Virus record (IMG/VR): IMGVR_UViG_3300037586_000175
Location: 1 to 27,645 of that record
Length of the DNA stretch: 27,645 nucleotides
Source of the DNA: a virus
Direction: 5' to 3' (one strand)
A program made the position numbers and the translations under genes. How positions within the stretch are numbered: position 1 is the first letter of the stretch; every line of letters starts with the position of its first letter. A model generated the notes under the pieces. That model was not told the DNA's origin. It did not search any database and saw nothing but the letters and a program-made list of their open reading frames with translations. This document shows, one piece after another, positions 22,595 to 27,645 of this stretch.

Positions 22595-22960
22595 ATGACA
22601 ATACAAGACGCAGAGTACCTAGAATATTCTACTTATGTAGATTACAGCAAACCTAAAGTTTCTTGGATAACAGGAAAACTATTAGATGACACTAAAGTAA
22701 TAGCTGAAGAATGGCTATTGAAACCTCAATTTACTTCTATAAAATTACCAAGTATTTGTGGATATGCAAATAATGACTTTAAATACAATAAGCGTTCAGT
22801 AGTTGTTATAGGAACTGAACTACAAATCTACAATAAGTTTTGTGAGATGATTGAGAAATACGGTTGGCAACAACAAGACAGTTGGGATATAGATCTAAAA
22901 CCAAGTTGGAAAAAACACTATGAAAATAATAATCAACCAATAATAATAAATTTAATATGA
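22595..22960 (+). CDS. Hypothetical early protein
   Basis: A 121-residue soluble protein starting 1 nt after the previous stop and ending in an ATGA overlap with the next gene. The middle part (FTSIKLPSICGYANNDFKYN, then VVVIGTELQIYNKFCEMIEKYG) suggests a small alpha/beta fold; the C-terminal part is polar (DIDLKPSWKKHYENNN). Two cysteines are too far apart to suggest a zinc site. No family is recognised. Being third-order in the early operon with coupled neighbours supports its being a real gene, and codon use matches the cluster. Confidence 0.65.
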   Translation: MTIQDAEYLEYSTYVDYSKPKVSWITGKLLDDTKVIAEEWLLKPQFTSIKLPSICGYANNDFKYNKRSVVVIGTELQIYNKFCEMIEKYGWQQQDSWDIDLKPSWKKHYENNNQPIIINLI

Positions 22961-23298
22961 CACCAATACCTTTAGAAGAACCAACAAAAAAAGACAACGA
23001 AAAACAATTTTTAGCAGAACAACTAATGGAAATGTCTGAGCTTGAAGAAGTACACTCAGGAGATGATGACTTTAAAAAATGGAAAGAGCAACAAGCAGAA
23101 CCTGATCTGATACACAAAAGAATAAATAATATTAATACATTCCACGTTTACGAAAATGATGTATATTTAGCAGGAGTAGATGAGTATGGTAAAGACTTTC
23201 AGATCTGTTTTGACGCTTATAACTTTTTAGAGTGGATAGATAAAGATCAAATAGAATATATTAAAGAACAAACAATTAAATACATAAAAACCAAATGA
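22957..23298 (+). CDS. Hypothetical early protein
   Basis: A 113-residue, acidic protein. The N-terminal half is a charged helix (EKQFLAEQLMEMSELEEVHS) and a polar DDDF stretch. The C-terminal half reads VYENDVYLAGVDEYGKDFQI, then FDAYNFLEWIDKDQIEYIKE, a short beta hairpin followed by helices. Both ends use ATGA overlaps (22957-22960 and 23295-23298), showing tight translational coupling. No family or catalytic motif is recognised. An acidic small early protein could be a DNA mimic or an inhibitor of a host enzyme, but nothing specific supports that. Confidence 0.65.
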   Translation: MTPIPLEEPTKKDNEKQFLAEQLMEMSELEEVHSGDDDFKKWKEQQAEPDLIHKRINNINTFHVYENDVYLAGVDEYGKDFQICFDAYNFLEWIDKDQIEYIKEQTIKYIKTK

Positions 23299-23687
23299 AA
23301 TATTTAAGCGATTATATGGAAGAAAAGCAAACTAAACTTTTTAATGAAACAGGAACATTCTTTGCTTTTTCAGATAAACAATTTAAGGAGCAATACACAG
23401 AAGAAATTAAGTATGTAAGTTTAGGTTCAGGAATGATAACACCAAAAAAATATGCAAATAAAGTAATTGAAACTTTATATAAAATACACAAAGAAGCAAT
23501 ACTAGAAGATTTAGAAGATAATGGAATTCAAGGAGTAATACAAAGAGAATTAGAAAATTACGAAGTTTATTATACTAATGATTTAGATCCTGTTACAGAA
23601 GCTTTAAAAGATTATCCTGAAATTACTCAAAAAGATATAATAAATATATATCAAAGAAATTATAATAAATCAACGAAAGAGTTATAA
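23295..23687 (+). CDS. Hypothetical early protein
   Basis: A 130-residue, mostly helical, mixed-charge protein (MKYLSDYMEEKQTKLFNETG at the start, then FAFSDKQFKEQYTEEIKYVS, AILEDLEDNGIQGVIQREL, and ITQKDIINIYQRNYNKSTKE at the end). It couples to the gene before through an ATGA overlap and is followed by a 68-nt non-coding gap, the largest inside the early cluster. No motif is recognised. The segment YVSLGSGMITPKKYANKVIE may hold a loop, but nothing catalytic is evident. Confidence 0.65.
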   Translation: MKYLSDYMEEKQTKLFNETGTFFAFSDKQFKEQYTEEIKYVSLGSGMITPKKYANKVIETLYKIHKEAILEDLEDNGIQGVIQRELENYEVYYTNDLDPVTEALKDYPEITQKDIINIYQRNYNKSTKEL

Positions 23688-23755
23688 TTATTTATTATTT
23701 TTAACGAAATTATTAACAGGCAAAAACCCTAGCCAATTAACATAGGAATAGAATT

Positions 23756-23977
23756 ATGATAATAGACAATTCACAAGCACAGATTTTAGCAGCAGCAATT
23801 GAGTTTGCTTACGAAGGTAAAAAAGACGCAGAACTATCTGAGGAAGGGATAATATTTTTATCCGAAACACAAGCGTACTTAGTTTCTAAGCTGCTACCTG
23901 TAAACAAAAACGATATAAAAGAAGACATTAAAGAAAGAATGATTAAAGAACTAACAGAGAAAAGTCCTGCTCACTAA
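23756..23977 (+). CDS. Small hypothetical early protein
   Basis: A 73-residue helical protein (AQILAAAIEFAYEGKKDAEL, then GIIFLSETQAYLVSKLLPVN, then a lysine/glutamate-rich helix DIKEDIKERMIKELTEK). It opens the recombination/replication group after a 68-nt gap and is followed 16 nt later by the Rad52-like gene. The gap holds an A/T-rich stretch with two ATTAACA-type sequences but no full promoter. No family is recognised. Position just ahead of the annealing protein suggests a role in the same process, perhaps as a partner. Confidence 0.6.
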   Translation: MIIDNSQAQILAAAIEFAYEGKKDAELSEEGIIFLSETQAYLVSKLLPVNKNDIKEDIKERMIKELTEKSPAH

Positions 23978-23993
23978 TATAGGCATAGAAAAT

Positions 23994-24461
23994 ATGAAAA
24001 CTAACTTAGAAGATTTAAAAAAAGAACTCCCTTACAAATGGAGAGTTCAATCAACAAAGTATGGAAAAGCAACTTGTGTAGCTTATATAGATGCAAGAGA
24101 TTGTATGGACATGCTAGATGAAGTAGTAGGTGTAGACAATTGGCAAGACAAATATTATGAAGCAGACGGAAAATTATTTTGTGCAGTAGGAATATTTGTT
24201 GGAGAATGTTGGGTGTTTAAGTCAGACACAGGTACAGAATCTAATGTAGAAAAAGAAAAGGGTAAATCATCAGATGCTTTTAAAAGAGCTTGTGTAAAAC
24301 ACGGAATAGGTAGATTTTTATACAGACTTCCTATGCAAATTTTACAAACCAAGAAGCATAGTAACGGTAAAGAATATCCTTATTCACCTGAAAAAGATAA
24401 AATTATTTTTGATGGAGAAACATTAACTAAGTATATAAATTGGAAATTAAGTAATAATTAA
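23994..24461 (+). CDS. Rad52-family single-strand annealing protein
   Basis: A 155-residue protein matching the Rad52/22-like phage annealing family. PYKWRVQSTKYGKATCVAYI then DARDCMDMLDEVVGVDNWQD at residues 13-50, KLFCAVGIFVGECWVFKSD, and the signature block KGKSSDAFKRACVKHGIGRF at about 87-106 appear in order, the last being the helix that lines the DNA groove in these rings. Such proteins coat single-stranded DNA and pair complementary strands, serving phage recombination and replication fork rescue. It is short compared with human Rad52 but usual for phage members. The next gene encodes a DUF3127 OB-fold protein, a natural partner. No exonuclease of the lambda Exo type is visible in the window. 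Confidence 0.88.
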   Translation: MKTNLEDLKKELPYKWRVQSTKYGKATCVAYIDARDCMDMLDEVVGVDNWQDKYYEADGKLFCAVGIFVGECWVFKSDTGTESNVEKEKGKSSDAFKRACVKHGIGRFLYRLPMQILQTKKHSNGKEYPYSPEKDKIIFDGETLTKYINWKLSNN

Positions 24462-24473
24462 ATAAATAAAAAA

Positions 24474-24797
24474 ATGACAATTAACGGTAAGCTAATTAAG
24501 AAACTAGATGTTGAAAGTGGAATATCTAAGGCAGGTAAAGAATGGAAAAAACAATCTATACTTGTGGAACAGGATGGAGATTATAACAAAGAAATAGTAA
24601 TAGGTTTCTTTGGGGATAAGATGAAACAGCTAAGAGATTTAAATGAAGGTGCAAGAGTAGATGTAAGTGTAAATGTTTATTCAAGAGAATTTAACGGTAA
24701 ATACTATCATTCTATTGATGGGTATATGATAGCACAAAAGACTAATGCGCAACCACCATCTGCTTTTGTAACAGGTGATGAAGATATGCCTTTTTAA
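24474..24797 (+). CDS. DUF3127 OB-fold protein, SSB-like
   Basis: The 107-residue protein matches DUF3127, a family largely limited to Bacteroidota and their phages: NGKLIKKLDVESGISKAGKE at the start, WKKQSILVEQDGDYNKEIVI, FGDKMKQLRDLNEGARVDVS, and REFNGKYYHSIDGYMI. It is a five-stranded OB-fold domain. The end DEDMPF is very like the acidic, phenylalanine-ended tip of bacterial SSB (DDDIPF) which recruits repair and replication enzymes. It is therefore a good candidate for the phage's single-strand-binding protein. It follows the annealing protein by 12 nt and is followed by the DnaA-like gene after 1 nt. Confidence 0.85.
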   Translation: MTINGKLIKKLDVESGISKAGKEWKKQSILVEQDGDYNKEIVIGFFGDKMKQLRDLNEGARVDVSVNVYSREFNGKYYHSIDGYMIAQKTNAQPPSAFVTGDEDMPF

Positions 24798-24798
24798 T

Positions 24799-25308
24799 AT
24801 GAAGGGAGAAGATAATTTTAAAAACTTATGCAACCTAGCAACATCTTTGTTAGGTATGCGTAAGGGCTCTTTGGCTTTAAAAAGTCGCAAGACAGAAATA
24901 CAAGTACCAAGAGCTGTTGTTAGTGTAATAGCTAGAATGGAAGATAAGACTCACAGAGATATTATTGGTAAAGTATTAAAAAGAGATAGAACAAGTGTAA
25001 ATCATTATGAAAGATGTCACTCAGCTAATTATTCTTCTTGGGCTTTATATCGAGATACCTTTAATACGATCTATAATGCTTACAAAGGAGTTAAAGAAGC
25101 TAAAAAGATTTTCATTGATTTGTATAATTTACAGGAACATCTAAGAAAGAATGATGTTAGACATAGCTCAAATCATCAGACTACTATTCGTGTTACTTCA
25201 GGGGGTTTTGGAACTGATATAAAAGTTTCTTACAGAGAGTTCTATAATCAATTAGAATTATGTAAGTTAGCACTCCAAGATTATCAATTTGAAATAGAAA
25301 TAGTGTGA
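24799..25308 (+). CDS. DnaA domain IV-like DNA-binding protein
   Basis: A 169-residue protein from the ATG at 24799; an earlier in-frame ATG at 24775 lies inside the DUF3127 gene and is less likely. Residues 36-72 read VPRAVVSVIARMEDKTHRDI then IGKVLKRDRTSVNHYERC, which follows the pattern of the bacterial DnaA DNA-binding domain (PRQIAMYL, then IGxxFGxRDHTTVxxA) with the same spacing. R62-D63-R64-T65-S66-V67 replaces RDHTTV, so the His is lost. No AAA+ ATPase domain is present. After it come helices and a strand (TIRVTSGGFGTDIKVSYREF). It may bind DnaA-box-like sites at a phage origin or at a host one. The following winged-helix initiator starts in a 4-nt overlap. Confidence 0.7.
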   Translation: MKGEDNFKNLCNLATSLLGMRKGSLALKSRKTEIQVPRAVVSVIARMEDKTHRDIIGKVLKRDRTSVNHYERCHSANYSSWALYRDTFNTIYNAYKGVKEAKKIFIDLYNLQEHLRKNDVRHSSNHQTTIRVTSGGFGTDIKVSYREFYNQLELCKLALQDYQFEIEIV

Positions 25309-25955
25309 AAGAAAAACCAAACTACTTTGCTGTTATTGTTGCTGAAGTAAGATACAGTAAAAAATTAACACCAAATGCAAAATTACTTTATGCAGAGATA
25401 ACGGCTTTGGCTAAAAAAGATGGATCTTGTTGGGCAAGTAACAAATATTTTTCAGAGCTTTATAATGTATCAACTGTAACAGTAAGCAGATGGATAAGTA
25501 GTTTAGTTGATAACTCCTTTATTATCAGGAAGATAGTTTATAAAAAAGGTACTAAACAAATTGATAAGAGGTATTTACAATTAAATCAAGAGGGTATTAA
25601 CAATAATGATAAGACACCTATTAACAAAATTGTTAAAGATAACAATACAAGTATTAATAATACAAGTATTAATAATATATCTATAAGGGAATTAAAATTT
25701 ATTAATGATGTTTCTTTATTTGATTATGATAAAAATATTTTAGATAGTTTTACAGATTATTGGACTGAAAAAAATAAGTCAGGAACTAAAATGAAATTTG
25801 AACTTTGCCAAACTTGGGAAACAAAACGCAGACTAAAGAATTGGGCGAACAATCAAAAGAAATGGGATGCACCTACTAAGATCAATAAGAATAAATTAAG
25901 CAAGAATACAACAACTATGAAGAATGTATTAAATAAATTAAATGGAAATGATTAA
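25305..25955 (+). CDS. Winged-helix replication initiator-like protein (GTG start)
   Basis: A 216-residue protein starting at GTG 25305, overlapping the DnaA-like gene's stop by 4 nt. Residues 7-90 form a winged-helix domain of the phage replication type: FAVIVAEVRYSKKLTPNAKL, then YAEITALAKKDGSCWASNKY, then LYNVSTVTVSRWISSLVDNS. Residues 95-127 are an asparagine/isoleucine-rich linker encoded by tandem 15-nt repeats. The C-terminal part, FTDYWTEKNKSGTKMKFELC then RRLKNWANNQKKW, is like the helicase-loading end of phage initiators. The plan matches lambda O, where DNA-binding N-terminus and C-terminus are joined by a segment that contains the origin. It probably recruits the replicative helicase, which is not in this window. 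Confidence 0.75.
   Translation: MKEKPNYFAVIVAEVRYSKKLTPNAKLLYAEITALAKKDGSCWASNKYFSELYNVSTVTVSRWISSLVDNSFIIRKIVYKKGTKQIDKRYLQLNQEGINNNDKTPINKIVKDNNTSINNTSINNISIRELKFINDVSLFDYDKNILDSFTDYWTEKNKSGTKMKFELCQTWETKRRLKNWANNQKKWDAPTKINKNKLSKNTTTMKNVLNKLNGND
25621..25636. repeat. Near-perfect palindrome in the initiator gene
   Basis: TTAACAA (25621-25627) and TTGTTAA (25630-25636) are perfect complements with an AA centre. It lies just upstream of the tandem repeats and has the same TTAACA half-site as the operator candidate at 22246-22266. Confidence 0.5.
25644..25673 (+). repeat. Tandem 15-bp iteron-like repeats
   Basis: AATACAAGTATTAAT occurs at 25644-25658 and again at once at 25659-25673, followed by a partial third unit (AATAT). 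Each unit contains the internal symmetry ATACAAGTAT. They encode NTSIN twice in the linker of the initiator. Direct repeats inside an initiator gene are typical of lambda-type origins; simple codon duplication is the alternative. Confidence 0.55.
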
Positions 25956-26310
25956 AGATTTAGAAAAACTAGAATTAAACAGGTTATGTGTAGTATTGCT
26001 AGCAAAGACTTATACATCATTAGGACAAACACCTAGTGAAGAAACACTAGAGTCTATGGGTTTTTTATTAACTGAATTACTAGAAAGTAGATATAAGACA
26101 TTTACTTGGGAAACAGTAGAACTATCTTTTTATAATGGAACAACAGATACCGAGGTCTTTCATATAAACATACAGACTATGAGTAAGTGGCTTTATACTA
26201 TGAAGCAATTAATTTGGGATGGTCAAGCTAAAATGGCGGAAGGTTCTTATCACGCTATAAATAAAGAGGTAAGAGGAATTATTGATAAAGAAACAAAATT
26301 ATTAAAATGA
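25942..26310 (+). CDS. Hypothetical protein next to initiator (possible helicase-loader partner)
   Basis: A 122-residue helical protein overlapping the initiator gene by 14 nt. LNRLCVVLLAKTYTSLGQTP, then ETLESMGFLLTELLESRYKT and FTWETVELSFYNGTTDTEVF, then IQTMSKWLYTMKQLIWDGQA follow a layout seen repeatedly in Bacteroidota phages at this place. Its size and helical content recall the G39P-type phage helicase loader/inhibitor group, but I see no clear signature, so this is a suggestion only. It ends in an ATGA overlap with the next gene. No membrane segment or metal site is seen. Confidence 0.6.
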   Translation: MEMIKDLEKLELNRLCVVLLAKTYTSLGQTPSEETLESMGFLLTELLESRYKTFTWETVELSFYNGTTDTEVFHINIQTMSKWLYTMKQLIWDGQAKMAEGSYHAINKEVRGIIDKETKLLK

Positions 26311-26492
26311 ATAAACTATTTAAAGAAATATTTGAAGGCTTTAATGAAGCACAAGATATTGCAAGACAAATTTCAAAAGCAAATGAACCAAAAGAAACTG
26401 AAGAAGAAATAGAATATACTTGTTGTGGAGTAGAAATAACAACAGAAATTAGGGATAATAATTTATGTCCCAAATGTTTAGAACATATATAA
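26307..26492 (+). CDS. Small zinc-ribbon-like protein
   Basis: A 61-residue protein with a helical, charged N-terminus (EIFEGFNEAQDIARQISKAN, then a glutamate-rich stretch) and a compact C-terminal finger: YTCCGVEITTEIRD, then NLCPKCLEHI. The cysteines CC...C-x-x-C are spaced like a zinc ribbon. It starts in ATGA and ends in TAATG overlaps, showing close coupling in both directions. It may bind a nucleic acid or a replication protein; no family is recognised. Confidence 0.62.
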   Translation: MNKLFKEIFEGFNEAQDIARQISKANEPKETEEEIEYTCCGVEITTEIRDNNLCPKCLEHI

Positions 26493-26551
26493 TGATAGGT
26501 TGGGTGATAGTAACAGCCGTTGTAATGTGGCTAATAAGAAAATTAAAATGA
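26492..26551 (+). CDS. Nineteen-residue membrane micro-protein
   Basis: ATG at 26492 (TAATG overlap with the previous stop) to TGA at 26549-26551. The product, MIGWVIVTAVVMWLIRKLK, is one hydrophobic helix with a basic end and positive-inside charge distribution. It couples through ATGA to the next micro-gene. Very short, so chance is possible, but coupled overlaps on both sides and the clean membrane helix argue for a real product. Confidence 0.42.
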   Translation: MIGWVIVTAVVMWLIRKLK

Positions 26552-26637
26552 AGATATTAACAATCGTATGGGGAGTAATTATTCTAGCTTGTATTTTAGA
26601 AGCATATTTTTGTACTAAATTTGAAGATGAAATTTGA
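26548..26637 (+). CDS. Twenty-nine-residue membrane micro-protein
   Basis: ATG at 26548 (ATGA overlap with the 19-residue gene) to TGA at 26635-26637. It reads KILTIVWGVIILACILEAYF as one hydrophobic helix and ends in a charged tail (CTKFEDEI). It overlaps the nuclease gene by 11 nt. Together the two form a pair of single-helix peptides, which could be holin-like or toxin-like or regulate a membrane process. No homologue is recognised. Confidence 0.45.
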   Translation: MKILTIVWGVIILACILEAYFCTKFEDEI

Positions 26638-27061
26638 AAGAAAAGAACATAAAGAAAGACAGAACAAAGCTTTAACTCAGTTTTGTAAACACTTTGATTT
26701 AACTTTTGGATCACACGAGGAGTATGCTTATATTGACGCAGCTCTTTATTATAAAGGGAAACTTACAGGTTTTGCAGAAGTAAAGGGAGTTCATAAAAAC
26801 ATAGAGGACAAACAAGATGTTATAGTTGCTATGCGTAAGATAGTCAGGGCGCAGAAACTCCAAGTACATAGTAGGAAGCCTGTTGCAATTATATGGGCTT
26901 TTAATAATGCTTTAGTCTATGAAAGAATAAACAACTTGAAGGGGATCTTTTATTATGGTGGTAGGAAAGTCAGGGAAGGTAGCACCTATGACCAAGAAAT
27001 GCTGATTAAAGTTTTAATTAAAAATCTAATAAGAATTGAAGAAAAAGAAAACGATCAGTAA
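26627..27061 (+). CDS. PD-(D/E)XK-like nuclease
   Basis: A 144-residue protein from the ATG at 26627; a TTG two codons earlier is less likely. Residues 35-54 read YIDAALYYKGKLTGFAEVKG, the D...E-x-K core of the restriction-endonuclease-like fold: D37 and E51-V52-K53. A later strand-helix (KPVAIIWAFNNALVYERINN) fits the remainder of this fold. Such small phage nucleases resolve junctions or trim DNA ends. Position between replication genes and the NinG-like nuclease supports DNA processing. It is soluble and basic at its start (KFERKEHKERQNKALTQFC). It overlaps the NinG-like gene by 26 nt in another frame. Confidence 0.68.
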   Translation: MKFERKEHKERQNKALTQFCKHFDLTFGSHEEYAYIDAALYYKGKLTGFAEVKGVHKNIEDKQDVIVAMRKIVRAQKLQVHSRKPVAIIWAFNNALVYERINNLKGIFYYGGRKVREGSTYDQEMLIKVLIKNLIRIEEKENDQ

Positions 27062-27449
27062 ATTAAAAAAAGAACTTGATAAGTGGTTTAGTTTTTATGT
27101 ACGGCTCAGAGCTGCGGATAATAATGGCAACAATCAATGCTGTACTTGTGGAAAAGTAGATAATTGGCGCAACCTCCAATGTGGTCATTTTGTTAGTAGA
27201 AGATATTTAGCAACTCGGTTTCACGAATTAAATTGTTTCCCGCAATGTGTAAGTTGTAATATTTTTAAAAATGGAGAACAATGGAAATTTGGACAATTTT
27301 TAGATAGGAATATTGAGGAAGGTATATCAGAAGAATTAGTTATATTAGGACATACAATTTTAAAAATTACTAGACCTGAATATGAAGAAAAGATAGTTTA
27401 TTATAAATCACTTGTTGAAAAGTTGAAAAAAGAAAAGGGAATTAAGTAA
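27036..27449 (+). CDS. NinG/Rap-like HNH recombination nuclease (TTG start)
   Basis: A 137-residue protein matching NinG/Rap of lambdoid and many other phages: SKLKKELDKWFSFYVRLRAA at 8-27, QCCTCGK, then NLQCGHFVSRRYLATRF and CFPQCVSCNIFKNG. The cysteines form a zinc site and the CGH/SRR block includes the HNH-like residues. The family cuts recombination junctions and replaces or complements RuvC/RusA. No ATG exists in the N-terminal region; TTG at 27036 gives the expected start and a 26-nt overlap with the preceding nuclease gene. It partners naturally with the Rad52-like annealing protein. Confidence 0.87.
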   Translation: MKKKKTISKLKKELDKWFSFYVRLRAADNNGNNQCCTCGKVDNWRNLQCGHFVSRRYLATRFHELNCFPQCVSCNIFKNGEQWKFGQFLDRNIEEGISEELVILGHTILKITRPEYEEKIVYYKSLVEKLKKEKGIK

Positions 27450-27459
27450 ACTTTTTCTT

Positions 27460-27467
27460 TAAGTTTG
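27460..27467 (+). promoter_or_regulatory. Partial Bacteroidota -7 box
   Basis: TAAGTTTG matches TAnnTTTG and lies 4 nt before an ATG at 27471. No TTG is found 19-21 nt upstream, so it would be a weak or activator-dependent promoter, or chance. Confidence 0.3.
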
Positions 27468-27470
27468 CGT

Positions 27471-27645
27471 ATGACCAACCCAATATATGCAAATGAGGAA
27501 CACAGAAACATCATAGAAACATATATTTTAATGTGCAAAGAGTTTGCAAAAGATGTAAGCACAAAGAGTAGATACAATAATTATTTAGAAGTTTTAGATA
27601 TTATAATTGATTACCATAATGGATATGGCAAAGGAGTTAAAGAGG
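27471..27645 (+). CDS. Hypothetical protein, 5' part (runs off window)
   Basis: ATG at 27471 opens a frame that stays open to the window end, giving 58 residues. It is helical and polar: NEEHRNIIETYILMCKEFAK, then STKSRYNNYLEVLDIIIDYH, then a glycine/lysine section. It follows the NinG-like gene by 21 nt. No motif is visible in the part seen, so no function is offered. Confidence 0.6.
   Translation, partial: MTNPIYANEEHRNIIETYILMCKEFAKDVSTKSRYNNYLEVLDIIIDYHNGYGKGVKE

Noticed and set aside
23688-23755. 68-nt gap as a second early promoter or operator
   Set aside because: Has two ATTAACA-like sequences but no TTG/TAnnTTTG pair and no symmetric arrangement; half-sites of this composition are expected often in such A/T-rich DNA.
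1-27645. Prophage markers, CRISPR, tRNA genes, transposons
   Set aside because: I looked for integrase, repressor, attachment-site-like repeats, spaced direct repeats, cloverleaf sequences and transposase motifs and found none that I could support. Lifestyle (lytic or temperate) is therefore left open.

Overview
The window is a 27.6-kb piece of a tailed double-stranded DNA phage (or prophage) genome. Every convincing gene is on the + strand, and the genes are packed with many ATGA/TAATG-type overlaps. There is no tRNA, rRNA, CRISPR array, insertion sequence, integrase or repressor here. The host is probably a member of Bacteroidota, most likely a flavobacterium. Three things point there: the DNA is strongly A+T-rich and start codons rarely have a Shine-Dalgarno sequence; the one clear host-type promoter (TTG, 19 nt, TATCTTTG at 22294-22323) fits the Bacteroidota -33/-7 consensus; and several families typical of Bacteroidota phages are present (DUF3127, DUF5675, a DUF6712-like adaptor, the XkdF-type protease). 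No sheath or baseplate-wedge gene is visible, so a siphovirus with a long non-contractile tail is the simplest reading.

Layout. (1) 1-899: the end of an early/middle cluster of small genes, including a DUF3310 protein. (2) 930-3598: packaging, with a ParB-like/adenine methyltransferase fusion, small terminase and large terminase. (3) 3629-13053: tail module. It starts with an assembly chaperone carrying an apparent -1 frameshift on a run of nine T, continues through tail completion, distal-tail/baseplate and fibre-like proteins, and ends with the tape measure. (4) 13090-20473: head module, with XkdF-type protease, acidic scaffold-like protein, major capsid protein, a tandem pair of paralogous structural proteins, small structural/adhesive proteins, portal and head-tail adaptor. 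(5) 20470-22154: lysis-type cassette with two small membrane proteins, a DUF5675 putative peptidoglycan hydrolase and a metallophosphoesterase. (6) 22155-22350: a 196-nt control region with two inverted repeats and the early promoter. (7) 22351-27645: early genes, with small unknowns, Rad52-like annealing protein, DUF3127 OB-fold protein, DnaA-domain-IV-like protein, winged-helix initiator with iteron-like repeats, PD-(D/E)XK-like nuclease and NinG/Rap nuclease.

The most notable unexplained signal is a near-identical element, TCTATTATATAYTA, present six times. Each copy abuts or closely precedes a start codon at the head of a packaging, tail or head transcription unit (917, 3616, 13077, 13709, 16019, 16639). 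No complete copy was seen in the early region. It behaves like a phage late promoter giving leaderless or very short-leader mRNAs, or else a translation or processing signal. Two hairpin terminators flank the first of the paired structural genes (15313-15346 and 15966-15993), which suggests that capsid and tube-like proteins are dosed separately.

How it works together (inference): the host polymerase reads the early region from 22294-22323, producing recombination and replication proteins. The DnaA-like protein, the winged-helix initiator and sites inside the initiator gene may start replication. The six-copy elements later turn on packaging, tail, head and lysis genes. All assignments rest on reading motifs and family resemblance by eye; no database search was run.
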